A stretch of DNA of 64,000 bases from Desulfuromonadales bacterium (lineage in GTDB: Bacteria > Desulfobacterota > Desulfuromonadia > Geobacterales > Pseudopelobacteraceae), in contig DUZX01000009.1 in NCBI GenBank assembly GCA_013349325.1, positions 1 through 64,000 on the forward strand, written 5' to 3'. Positions 32,345-40,525 of the stretch are shown in pieces. How positions within the stretch are numbered: the stretch's first letter is position 1; each line of letters starts with the position of its first letter. The translations under genes and the position numbers were made by a program. The notes beneath the pieces are model-generated. The model was not told the DNA's origin, searched no databases, and saw only the letters and a list, made by a program, of their open reading frames with translations.

Positions 32345-33718
32345 ATGAAAATTGCATCAACCGGAATTGTGCTGCTGGGAGCGCTGCTGTTCTGCTCATA
32401 TTCAATTGCTGCGGATGAGATTACTGAAAAACCCCGGCTTGTGCTGAGTCTGGATGATTGTATCCGTATGGCCATGAAGTCAGCTCCCGAACTGGGTGAA
32501 GCGCAAGCCGATATCGAGCAGACCGCCAGTAAGCTGGAAGAGGCCAAATCGTATCGCTATCCGCAAGTTGAAGTCATGTCGCTGTTTGGTCCGGCCCCGC
32601 ATGCACGTAAACAGGAATTGACCTCGACAGATACAAATTTCAAGCTCAGTGAACTGACCTGGTTTACGAGCGCCGATGCCTCCATCATCCAGCCGCTCTA
32701 TACATTCGGTAAAATCTCTTCCAATATGACCGCAGCCGGGCATGGCATCGAGGTAGATCGCTCGCGCAAGGAGCAGCGCGCCAACGAGGTCGCTCTCAAG
32801 GTCAGAGAATACTATTTTGGCCTGATGCTGGCGCGGGAAATGAAAGAGGTTGTACTGGAAGTGCAGGAAACTCTCAACAAGGCACGTGGCAAGGCTCATA
32901 AAATGCTGGAGGAGCAGGCCAACGGCGTTGAAGAGATCGATATCTTCAAGCTGGACGCCTTTTCAGGCGAAGTCGGCAAATATCTGGAAGAGGCCAGCAA
33001 AGGCGAGCAACTGGCTCTGGCCGCCCTTAAAACACGACTGGCTTTACCGAACGATACCAATCTTGATATCAGTAGTGACAGGCTCGTAATGGATGAAGAC
33101 AGCGCACCGGCCTATGAAACCTATCTTGAAAATGCCCGCCTCCAGCGGCCAGAGTTCAAACAGATCGCTGAAGGGCTGAAAGCCCGTGCTGCGCTTGTAG
33201 AAGCCGCCGAAGCCAACTATTACCCCGATATCTTTCTGGGGGGGCTCTTTTCCTGGGCGTATTCCGATGATCGCGATCGTATTCACAATCCTTACATTAC
33301 GGACCAGTTCAAACATATTAACGGCGGCGTTGCCCTGGGAGCACGCTGGAAACTGGATTTCGGCATTACCGGAGCCAAGGTTGCTGCTGAACGGGCACAG
33401 TATAACCGGCTGCTCAGCACCAGAGAATTTGCTGATGCAAATATTCCGCTACAGATCAGAAAATACTACCTCGACCTGAAAGAGGCCGAAAACAGCGCTA
33501 TTGCAACCAGATCAGCATACAGCAACGCCAAAAAATGGGCCGTAACTGCGGTTGCCAATTTTGATTTCGGTATCGGTCCGGCGAAAGAGATTCTGGAGGG
33601 GTTACAGGCCTACGCCAGGATGCGGGCCGCCTATTTTCAATCGATCTACAACCTGAAGATAGCCCGGGCCAACCTGGACTATGCAACCGGCGCGCCGCGT
33701 ACGGCCGCTTCGAAATAA
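32345..33718 (+). CDS. TolC-like outer membrane factor within the mla operon
   Basis: A 457-residue outer-membrane efflux protein. Signal peptide MKIASTGIVLLGALLFCSYS, cleavage after SIAA (~23). The mature part has the TolC/OEP two-fold helical repeat: LSLDDCIRMAMKSAPELGEA, YYFGLMLAREMKEVVLEVQE and ILEGLQAYARMRAAYFQSIY. The presence of an OEP gene between mlaD and mlaC is unlike E. coli (mlaFEDCB) and suggests that the transporter may connect to a trans-periplasmic channel. Spacing 15 bp upstream and 12 bp downstream supports one operon. Confidence 0.9.
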   Translation: MKIASTGIVLLGALLFCSYSIAADEITEKPRLVLSLDDCIRMAMKSAPELGEAQADIEQTASKLEEAKSYRYPQVEVMSLFGPAPHARKQELTSTDTNFKLSELTWFTSADASIIQPLYTFGKISSNMTAAGHGIEVDRSRKEQRANEVALKVREYYFGLMLAREMKEVVLEVQETLNKARGKAHKMLEEQANGVEEIDIFKLDAFSGEVGKYLEEASKGEQLALAALKTRLALPNDTNLDISSDRLVMDEDSAPAYETYLENARLQRPEFKQIAEGLKARAALVEAAEANYYPDIFLGGLFSWAYSDDRDRIHNPYITDQFKHINGGVALGARWKLDFGITGAKVAAERAQYNRLLSTREFADANIPLQIRKYYLDLKEAENSAIATRSAYSNAKKWAVTAVANFDFGIGPAKEILEGLQAYARMRAAYFQSIYNLKIARANLDYATGAPRTAASK

Positions 33719-33730
33719 ACCGGAGGATCT

Positions 33731-34321
33731 ATGTTGAAACGATTAGCCACAGCTGCACTTATTACAATTTGTAGCGCAACGTTCGCCTGCGCAGCCCCTA
33801 CTGATGACGTCAAGAAAACTGTCGATGAAGTCGTCCGCATTGTTGCCAGCAAAGAGATGAAGCAGCATGAACAGAAACGTCGCCAGGCACTCAAAAAGAC
33901 AATCTCGCTGGTATTTGATTATTCAGAAATGGCCAAGCGCTCGTTGGGTAAACATTGGAACCCGCGCACAGCAGCTGAAAAAAAACAGTTTGTTGATCTC
34001 TTCGCATCGCTGCTCGAGAACTCGTATGCCAGCAAGATCGAATCCTATAATAACGAGAAGATCGTATATCTGAAAGAAACCGTGGATGGCGATCATGCCG
34101 AGGTCAAGTCGAAGGTCATAACTGCCAAACGGGATGAGTTCACACTCGATTACCGTATGGTCAATCAGAACAACAAGTGGATGGCATACGACGTTGTGAT
34201 TGAGGGGGTCAGCCTGGTATCAAACTACCGTACCCAGTTCAATAAAATCATCACTGCGCAAGGTTATCCCGAGCTGGTAAAAAAACTTCAAACCAAAACG
34301 GAAGAGTTGAAATCTCCTTGA
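33731..34321 (+). CDS. mlaC: MlaC/Ttg2D-type periplasmic lipid carrier
   Basis: A 196-residue secreted protein: signal peptide MLKRLATAALITICSATFAC with cleavage near AFACAA (~22), then the MlaC (Ttg2D) fold, with FDYSEMAKRSLGKHWNPRTA, FASLLENSYASKIESYNNEK and YRMVNQNNKWMAYDVVIEGV followed by SLVSNYRTQFNKII. Shuttles phospholipids between the outer and inner membrane complexes. RBS CCGGAGGA. No MlaA or MlaB gene is seen nearby. Confidence 0.92.
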   Translation: MLKRLATAALITICSATFACAAPTDDVKKTVDEVVRIVASKEMKQHEQKRRQALKKTISLVFDYSEMAKRSLGKHWNPRTAAEKKQFVDLFASLLENSYASKIESYNNEKIVYLKETVDGDHAEVKSKVITAKRDEFTLDYRMVNQNNKWMAYDVVIEGVSLVSNYRTQFNKIITAQGYPELVKKLQTKTEELKSP

Positions 34322-34353
34322 TTTTTAGGCGGGTGTGGCTATATTAAATTGTC

Positions 34354-34382
34354 TTGACACCCGCTTTACGGCTGTGATACAC
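34354..34382 (+). promoter_or_regulatory. Promoter of the cold shock gene
   Basis: TTGACA, 17-bp spacer, ATACAC. The -35 lies within the right arm of a dyad GCGGGTGT (34329-34336) / ACACCCGC (34357-34364), which may terminate the mla operon or regulate the promoter. A ~145-nt leader before the csp start is typical of cold-shock mRNAs. Confidence 0.55.
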
Positions 34383-34531
34383 GACTCGGGCAGCAAGTTT
34401 CGGACCTTTTTGCAGAACGTTGCAAGTAGCACGTTTGACCAGGCTTTGCGCTTTTCCTGCATCAGACTCCTGAAACTTTAGCGGTAACCAACAATTCCGG
34501 CACAGGTCCGGAGCAAAAAGGAGGCAGGAAC

Positions 34532-34732
34532 ATGGCGCAGGGTAAAGTTAAATGGTTCAACGACACAAAGGGGTTTGGTTTTATTGAGCAGGAGGGTGGC
34601 GAAGACGTTTTTGTTCACTTTTCGGCGATCACTGGTGACGGCTTCAAATCACTGGCAGAAGGGGATGCGGTTACATTCGACATCACTCAGGGTCCGAAAG
34701 GGCTGCAGGCCGCCAACGTAACAAAAAAATAA
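34532..34732 (+). CDS. Cold shock domain protein (CspA family)
   Basis: A 66-residue single OB-fold protein. RNP1 KGFGFIEQ and RNP2 VFVHFSAI are intact, with the N-terminal [13 protein letters not shown]. Single-stranded RNA/DNA chaperone. RBS AAAGGAGGC. Long 5' leader (~145 nt), good terminator downstream. Confidence 0.96.
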   Translation: MAQGKVKWFNDTKGFGFIEQEGGEDVFVHFSAITGDGFKSLAEGDAVTFDITQGPKGLQAANVTKK

Positions 34733-34758
34733 AGCCTTCATTCTTGCGATTGAACGTT

Positions 34759-34790
34759 AAAAAGCCCGCTGATAGCAGCGGGCTTTTTTT
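34759..34790. terminator. Bidirectional terminator between csp and the next operon
   Basis: AAAAAGCCCGCTG and CAGCGGGCTTTTTTT form an 8-bp GC stem with a short loop and T-runs on both strands. It serves csp (plus) and the three-gene minus-strand operon ending at 34816. Confidence 0.9.
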
Positions 34791-34815
34791 ATGCGACATG
34801 GTCCTACCTCTTTTT

Positions 34816-35880
34816 CTACCTGATCTGGTTGGCGCTGTTTTGCGGGATGGCAGCTTTTCGTGGACCGTTCATGCGTATGGCCGCAGCGAACTCCATCCAG
34901 AAGACCAGATAGATCGATACCATCAGTGAAAGGCCGACATTCTGGTTTTCGGCTCCCAGCGCCTTGGCCAGGATTGGCGAAGCAAAACCTGCTCCATGCG
35001 TCCCGGTTACGCGCTCCAGCATGTAAAAAATCGGCAGCGTCAACAGAGTCCCGACAACCATGATGGCGATGCCGGTAGGGCGCTTGACCCAGTATTTGGG
35101 TGAAAAGCCGTACATGCGCATAAAGATGACAACCCAGATGATCCATACGGAATAATCAACGGCCGCATCCGGCAGCGCCAGTTTATTCTGTACCAGTATG
35201 ACTTCCAGCACCGTTACAACTCCCAACAGGGTAAACATCCAGTTGAATTTTTCATTGGCCTGAGTCTGCCAGTTGCGGCTGTCTGGCGCCGAAACCTCCT
35301 TGAAGGAGTGGCTGTGCGTTCCGAGAGCCGAAAACAGAATCGCAAACCAGATACCGGCATTATGAAACAACAGCGAGGCATGATTACCGGCGACGTTGGC
35401 GATGCGTGACATCGGATCGCGGGCAAAGTCACCCGCAATTCGCATCAGAAAGAGGTTGGCAATCACGGAACAGCCGACGATGACGGCGATGGTAAAAATT
35501 CTTCGCGGGAGCAGGTAGGGATCGACTTTATCAGGAAACCCGATAATAAAGGCAAACCAGATCAGGAACATGATCAGCGGGATTCCGAACGTAATGCCAT
35601 ACACCGAGTTGCCGGCAAAATCGCCATTCTGGGCGTAAATGATGTAATCGTTTTTGAGATCTGCATCACTATTGGCCGCCTTGACGACATTTTTGGGCAC
35701 TTTTTTTACGTGCGGCAAAAGTCCCATAGCGTACCAACCATGGTCACCCTGGCTAGAATCGACAACCCAGTACTGATCGCCCATCATTTCATCGAGACCG
35801 GCAAAGAGCTGCATGCTGAAGATAGCGCAGATAATACAGACCGACAGCAGAAGTACGGCATTTGAAATTTTCATCGGCAT
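34816..35880 (-). CDS. Polytopic membrane protein, unknown function
   Basis: A 354-residue membrane protein with about seven hydrophobic helices: ISNAVLLLSVCIICAIFSM, ITFGIPLIMFLIWFAFIIGF, IFTIAVIVGCSVIANLFLM, LLFHNAGIWFAILFSALG, FTLLGVVTVLEVILVQN, AVDYSVWIIWVVIFMRMYGF and VGTLLTLPIFYMLERV. A ~75-residue polar loop with GDHGWYAMGLLPHVKKVPKN follows helix 1. Several His (HGWY, HNAG, GTHSHSF) could bind a metal or haem, but no cytochrome motif is present. RBS AAGGAG. Last gene of the operon with the two small proteins upstream. I do not recognise the family. Confidence 0.7.
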   Translation of the reverse strand: MPMKISNAVLLLSVCIICAIFSMQLFAGLDEMMGDQYWVVDSSQGDHGWYAMGLLPHVKKVPKNVVKAANSDADLKNDYIIYAQNGDFAGNSVYGITFGIPLIMFLIWFAFIIGFPDKVDPYLLPRRIFTIAVIVGCSVIANLFLMRIAGDFARDPMSRIANVAGNHASLLFHNAGIWFAILFSALGTHSHSFKEVSAPDSRNWQTQANEKFNWMFTLLGVVTVLEVILVQNKLALPDAAVDYSVWIIWVVIFMRMYGFSPKYWVKRPTGIAIMVVGTLLTLPIFYMLERVTGTHGAGFASPILAKALGAENQNVGLSLMVSIYLVFWMEFAAAIRMNGPRKAAIPQNSANQIR

Positions 35881-35931
35881 AATTGAACTCCTTTTTATAA
35901 AAATATCTGAAACCGTTCAGGATCGACGATC

Positions 35932-36183
35932 CTACTCTTTATGTGTTGTCCAGAACATCGAGACCGCATTTGCAGCAAACAGACCATACAGCCACATGGT
36001 ATTCCAGGCCGGTCCGGACCAGTGACTGCCTCGCCCGCCACCGACAACGCCTGACGCGATGACAATACCGATGATTGCGGTAAAGGCAACCATCGCTACC
36101 GACCTCAGAATAGCACTGTTGCGCCAGGTGTGACGTTCAAGGTCCTCAATCCGTGCCATCAGTTCAATTTCTCGTTCACTCAT
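35932..36183 (-). CDS. Small two-helix membrane protein
   Basis: An 83-residue protein with an acidic/basic N-terminal helix (MSEREIELMARIEDLERH) and two hydrophobic segments (VAMVAFTAIIGIVIASGVVG and MWLYGLFAANAVSMFW) linked by GGGRGSHWSGPAWNT. RBS AAAGGGG. Middle gene of the operon; 51 bp before the large membrane protein. Probably an assembly partner or subunit of it; unknown function. Confidence 0.65.
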   Translation of the reverse strand: MSEREIELMARIEDLERHTWRNSAILRSVAMVAFTAIIGIVIASGVVGGGRGSHWSGPAWNTMWLYGLFAANAVSMFWTTHKE

Positions 36184-36207
36184 CTCGTATCCCCTTTTGC
36201 AATTTAT

Positions 36208-36405
36208 TTATTGGCAGACCTGTTCGCACGAGTGACTCTGCATTGGAAACCGGTCCGACAGTTCCAGATATTTACTGCAGTGCAGATAACGTCTGCTGCA
36301 GTAGCTAACGATCGTCTTGACATCATGGGGCGAGATATACCCGCAGCCGACATCGCACTGATCATCATCTTTTCCGTAATACGGGCAGATCGTTTCAGAA
36401 ATCAT
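36208..36405 (-). CDS. Small cysteine-rich protein
   Basis: About 65 residues from the ATG at 36405 (RBS GTGAGGAG, 4-5 nt); an in-frame ATG at 36462 lacks an RBS. Seven Cys in CPYYGKDDDQCDVGCGYISP, IVSYCSRRYLHCSKYL and SHSCEQVCQ suggest a zinc or Fe-S site; no signal peptide. Proteins with this pattern occur in other Desulfuromonadota, but I know no function. First gene of a three-gene operon. Confidence 0.65.
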   Translation of the reverse strand: MISETICPYYGKDDDQCDVGCGYISPHDVKTIVSYCSRRYLHCSKYLELSDRFPMQSHSCEQVCQ

Positions 36406-36655
36406 AAACTCCTCACGTGACCACACGTTAATAGTGTATACAGCATGAGGCGTGCCAAACACATGGCACGCATATTTATGTTTAATATCAGTATTTTAAG
36501 CTACGTATACTATCTATCGAGGAATTTTTGTTTTGCAATTTTGCAAGGCGGATTTCTGAGTGAATGCGGGGTTTCAGCGTAGTTTGAATTTAAACAGAGG
36601 ACGAAAATATAAATACTTAATATGAATACGGGGAGTTAGCAGCAATGCTGCCCCG

Positions 36656-36701
36656 TTTGCATATCTGCAAATCAGCAATAGGCTATTTGCGTTTATGCAA
36701 A
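36656..36701. promoter_or_regulatory. Two TTTGC...GCAAA dyads upstream of the Cys-rich operon
   Basis: TTTGCATATCTGCAAA (36656-36671) and TTTGCGTTTATGCAAA (36686-36701) are 16-bp palindromes with centres 30 bp apart, near three helical turns, plus a related TTGCAATTTTGCAA near 36535. They lie in the 364-bp gap between the Cys-rich operon and the 3' end of the glycosidase-like gene. A bulged hairpin ACGGGG...GCTGCCCCGT (36628-36655) just before may terminate the glycosidase-like gene. No gene seen in the gap. Confidence 0.5.
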
Positions 36702-36769
36702 CGGAGTCTTTAAAAAACAGTCCCGGCGGATAAAAGCAAAAACGCGTTGAACAAGGATGCGCAACCGGC

Positions 36770-38899
36770 TTAATTCAGACTCAGAAATTTAGCCTTAACA
36801 GTATAGTATGACTGCTTCAATCGTTCGTGATAGGTCGGCATGTCCCATTTCTTCAACGTAAAATCCTTGAGAGCAATTGTCTCTCCGGCCAATGTAGAGT
36901 TAACTCCTGCCTGTATCGATGTGATTTGAGTAGAGTAAAATCCGCTACGCGTATAAAAATCATCCATGATTTGCCCGATCGACGGTGCCCTGAAATTTAA
37001 AAGCTGCCACGGTATTCTGATTTCAAGCGTAGTGCCCATGACAAACCAATCCGCAAGAGAGTTATATGAAGAGCTCACGGGATCGGCTATCCCGTTTGTC
37101 AACAGTCCGGTTTCATACGCAGTAAACGGTATCTGTCGTTGATCAACCGGCAGATAAAGACTTTTCGACACAGGAAGCATCATACTATTGAAGAAACTAT
37201 TGTCCTTAACCGCATATTCGGGATGTTTTTCAATCAGACCCAGCTTTTCTCCGTAGAGATAATAGTAACTGTCATAGTACGAATGAACGAGCATTTTTGA
37301 AGCGGCACCGTTAATGTTAATAATGAAATCAGCCGGAGCATCAAAACGGTAGGTTTCATACGTGGAACTACCGCTGGCAGTTGTGACGTTTACCGGTATG
37401 ATTATTCGTTGACCTTCCAGGCTCTGCTGGGTATCGCGCACCATAAAATAGACATATTTTTCATCCGTCAGCATATACAGATCACGCGTACCCTGAGTGC
37501 CGATTTTTGATGTCTGGGGCCACTCTGAACCCTGTCCATCCAATATGACGATTGGCGCGACACCCGGATCAAAGGCAAGCAGGCCAAACTGCTGCTCACA
37601 CGTCTGGGCGTTAGACCAGTACGGCCTCATGTCCGGATTGTCAAAATTCATTGTGTTCCATGTTCTCTTAAACCACTCGTCCTGCCACGAAAAAATCAAG
37701 CCGCCAATGTACCCCTCCTGATGAATGTCATCCAGCATGGATACCAGCTGCTTCCCTTGTGTGATTTCATCTGTAAATCCTTGATTGTAGCCTGTTACAG
37801 CATTCTCATGCGCTTTGCCACGCGCGGCAGGAATACCGAATTCCGCAACCATCACCGGCATGGTATGCCGTGAGATCAGATCCTTCAGATAGGCCCGATA
37901 GGGGTTCTTTTTCCCGGCAGGATCAATGTAATTGACATATTCAGCCTGAAAACTGAACATGTCCGGATAATACGGATAAACGTGGTATGAGGCAAAAAGG
38001 CCGGCTTTAAAAACAGCCGTTGCCTTTATTTTTTCTGTATCGACGGAGACATAATCCTCATCATGCAGTGGCTCGTTAGTGTGAGTAATCGTGTCTGTTG
38101 TGACCCAGTTGGTAAATGAAAGTGGACGTTGAACAGCATATTTTTCGAGTTCGTATGCAATCAATCCTTCTCCTGCCGTGGCTAAAAATATTTCAAACGG
38201 TGAGGCTCCGACCGTCTTGATATAGGTACCGGTAAAGTCACTCATACCTGCATTTTTTGTATTTGTGTTTGCAACAAATGCTGGGGCCCATTCAATACCC
38301 ATGATCCAACCGATCATATAGTTTGAAACATCCTTCGTGTAGGCACCCGAAGCGAAGCCCGGTTTTGGTGGCAATGTTATTTTGCCATGAATGACATCCG
38401 CTATATTTTTGGCGTCAGCAATAAAATCATTCAATAGTTTCTTGTCAACTGCATACGGATCCATAAGCGACGACATAGTATCCTCGTTCACCCAGACCCC
38501 CTGCATAAAATAGAGCGGATCCTGCTTTCCGAGATTGAATTCATACAGCGCGTCATAAAAGCCTGGATTCTGAGTCGTATACACACGAATTGTATTGGCA
38601 CCCATATCGTAAATCTGCTGGAACCACCGTAGATATTCCTGCTTGGTAATTGCAAGCTCCCCCGGAAAGTAGCCCGGCTTTGTTGCGCCCATATTGACAC
38701 CTTTTAAAAAGACAGCTTTTTCAGCGCCATCCTTGATAATGTAAAACTTCTTATCTTTTGCCACTGAGGGCATCGGAACAGTTTTGCTGACACTTGGTTG
38801 ATCGCTTCCCTGTTGGCCAGCACCCTGACAGCCGGCAACTACAATGGAAAAGAGAACCAAACACACCGTCCTTACGAATAATCCGCTTACGTTTTTCAT
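36770..38899 (-). CDS. Secreted TIM-barrel glycosidase-like lipoprotein
   Basis: A 709-residue lipoprotein from the ATG at 38899 (RBS TTGGAG); a frame open to 38965 has no RBS. Signal peptide with lipobox VVAGC (~23), then a Ser/Pro/Val-rich linker. Residues ~60-400 look like a clan-A (beta/alpha)8 glycoside hydrolase: FLKGVNMGATKPGYFPGEL, MGANTIRVYT, IGWIMGIEWAPAF (candidate acid/base Glu) and MPVMVAEFGIPAARG (candidate nucleophile Glu). Residues ~450-700 resemble a CBM9/DOMON-like carbohydrate-binding domain (DLYMLTDEKYVYFMVRDT). It diverges from the polysaccharide-type operon. Probably cleaves or remodels a polymer at the cell surface; substrate unknown. Confidence 0.75.
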   Translation of the reverse strand: MKNVSGLFVRTVCLVLFSIVVAGCQGAGQQGSDQPSVSKTVPMPSVAKDKKFYIIKDGAEKAVFLKGVNMGATKPGYFPGELAITKQEYLRWFQQIYDMGANTIRVYTTQNPGFYDALYEFNLGKQDPLYFMQGVWVNEDTMSSLMDPYAVDKKLLNDFIADAKNIADVIHGKITLPPKPGFASGAYTKDVSNYMIGWIMGIEWAPAFVANTNTKNAGMSDFTGTYIKTVGASPFEIFLATAGEGLIAYELEKYAVQRPLSFTNWVTTDTITHTNEPLHDEDYVSVDTEKIKATAVFKAGLFASYHVYPYYPDMFSFQAEYVNYIDPAGKKNPYRAYLKDLISRHTMPVMVAEFGIPAARGKAHENAVTGYNQGFTDEITQGKQLVSMLDDIHQEGYIGGLIFSWQDEWFKRTWNTMNFDNPDMRPYWSNAQTCEQQFGLLAFDPGVAPIVILDGQGSEWPQTSKIGTQGTRDLYMLTDEKYVYFMVRDTQQSLEGQRIIIPVNVTTASGSSTYETYRFDAPADFIININGAASKMLVHSYYDSYYYLYGEKLGLIEKHPEYAVKDNSFFNSMMLPVSKSLYLPVDQRQIPFTAYETGLLTNGIADPVSSSYNSLADWFVMGTTLEIRIPWQLLNFRAPSIGQIMDDFYTRSGFYSTQITSIQAGVNSTLAGETIALKDFTLKKWDMPTYHERLKQSYYTVKAKFLSLN

Positions 38900-38938
38900 G
38901 TATAAAATCTCCAAATCAGCAGTGGGAATGTAACCTTG

Positions 38939-38965
38939 TTTATACGTCCACAGTGGATATGTCAA
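38939..38965 (-). promoter_or_regulatory. Promoter of the glycosidase-like lipoprotein gene
   Basis: Minus strand TTGACA, 15-bp spacer, TATAAA (or TAAACA at 17 bp), with start near 38932. A small palindrome TCCACTGTGGA lies in the spacer, a possible operator. The 156-bp gap to 39056 is shared with the divergent operon. Confidence 0.45.
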
Positions 38966-39055
38966 TTTTTCTAATATTTTAGACGGAGTGGATGCTCACA
39001 ACACCACTGCATACCCGCTTTACAGCAGTGCACTGTCGTGCTAATTTGCCTGCCC

Positions 39056-40525
39056 ATGAAAATGTTCATTTTTGCGACATTCTTTGCGATTGTAACCACC
39101 ACGACATGCCTCATTACGTCGGCTCCCAGCCAGGCGGAACTCCTGCCGCAGCACTCACATGTTGAAAATTCAGTTAACAAAAAACTGCTGCAAGAATCCT
39201 CCTCCGTTGACGTTGTCTACTCTACAGAAACCTACTCCCACATCGAATATCAAAAAAAAACGTCGACTACCGACAGTACTGAGCCCACTTTTCCCGAACA
39301 TGTCATAGTGCGACCGACAGCAACCCCCTTTGGAACCTGTCAGATGGTGAAAGGTACTTTCCAACGTGGAACGGGAAAAGGTTACTGCGGCATTGTCCTG
39401 AAACTTTCCCCGTCAGCGGCACTTAATCTGGCGGCCATGGATTCACTCAAGATTGAAGGTACTTTCTCAGGCAGATGGCGGTTGGCACTTGCAGATCGAC
39501 CATATCATCTGCGTGATGAAAACCTGCCGACTGACTGCACTCTCGGGCTTTACGGGGCATCACTTGATCTCGCTCCACATATACAAAAACTAGATTTGAC
39601 ACGGGTTATCTCTTTAGTTCTGCTACTCGATTCTCTTGAAGGCACCGCTGCCGTAGAACGAATCAAATTTTCACGATCTTCCGTTGTGGCGAATAAAAAA
39701 CCGGACGCGATCTGGATCTGGAACAATCGGGCAATCGCGGGGCATGAGCAGGAAGTCGTCGAACGGCTTACATCCCTGAGTATTAAACAGGTCTACCTGC
39801 AGATCGATGACTATCCGGGACGTTTGCTCCCTTTTGTTGCCGTCGCCAAGAAAAAAGGAATTGCGGTCTGGGCACTGGATGGGGATCCGGAATACGTCCG
39901 GCATCCTGAAGCACTGCTGCGCAGGATCAGGAAAGTAGCCGACCTTATACACAGCACTTCAGAACCAAACTTTTCCGGATTCCAGGTGGATATAGAACCG
40001 TATCTGAACAAGGATTTTGCCCTTAAAAGGGAACAGTACCTTGCGACGTACCTTGAACTGTTGGACAACTTGAAAAAACAGGGCGATTTGCCGCTTTCGG
40101 TAGTTGTTCCCTTCTGGTTCGACAGCATGTATGTTGGTGGCACGTCACTGCTGCAAAAGGTGATTGAGATCGCCGACGAACTTGTGGTGATGAGCTACCG
40201 CACTGATCCGGCTGAGTTGCTGGCAGTAGCGAGGACCGAACTGGGTCTGGCTGAAAAACTTTCCAAACCGGTACGCCTCGGCATTGAACTGGGACGCATA
40301 CCGGATGAGCGTCATATAGAACTTGTACCTGCCGTCGGTCAGGGAGAGATCAGTCTGGGCGGTATGTTGTGGAAGAAAAAAGCCGATTATACCGTATCCG
40401 GCAACCGGATTTCATTCCGTAACCGCAAACTTGAACTACCCGGCTACATGGCAACGCCGATCCCGTTCAGATCTTTTGATGGATGGGTGCTGCACAGTTA
40501 CGAAGAATTGGATGGAATTAAATAA
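39056..40525 (+). CDS. Secreted GH18-like protein of the polysaccharide locus
   Basis: A 489-residue exported protein. Signal peptide MKMFIFATFFAIVTTTTCLI, cleavage near PSQA (~27). N-terminal ~180 residues: a beta-rich jelly-roll-like domain (FGTCQMVKGTFQRGTGKGYC). Residues ~200-440: TIM-barrel, with IWIWNNRAI, QVYLQIDDYPGRLL, FQVDIEPYL (similar to the DxxDxE motif of GH18) and DELVVMSYRTDP (GH18-like strand 6). Only part of the catalytic motif is present, so activity is unsure. An in-frame GTG at 39038 is an alternative start; neither has a good RBS. Stop and next ATG overlap by one base. Confidence 0.7.
   Translation: MKMFIFATFFAIVTTTTCLITSAPSQAELLPQHSHVENSVNKKLLQESSSVDVVYSTETYSHIEYQKKTSTTDSTEPTFPEHVIVRPTATPFGTCQMVKGTFQRGTGKGYCGIVLKLSPSAALNLAAMDSLKIEGTFSGRWRLALADRPYHLRDENLPTDCTLGLYGASLDLAPHIQKLDLTRVISLVLLLDSLEGTAAVERIKFSRSSVVANKKPDAIWIWNNRAIAGHEQEVVERLTSLSIKQVYLQIDDYPGRLLPFVAVAKKKGIAVWALDGDPEYVRHPEALLRRIRKVADLIHSTSEPNFSGFQVDIEPYLNKDFALKREQYLATYLELLDNLKKQGDLPLSVVVPFWFDSMYVGGTSLLQKVIEIADELVVMSYRTDPAELLAVARTELGLAEKLSKPVRLGIELGRIPDERHIELVPAVGQGEISLGGMLWKKKADYTVSGNRISFRNRKLELPGYMATPIPFRSFDGWVLHSYEELDGIK

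Noticed and set aside
36463..36769. Possible c-di-GMP (GEMM) riboswitch, as often seen before Geobacter genes
   Set aside because: I looked for the conserved GEMM core and saw only TTTGC palindromes and a bulged hairpin; no convincing match here or in other leaders.
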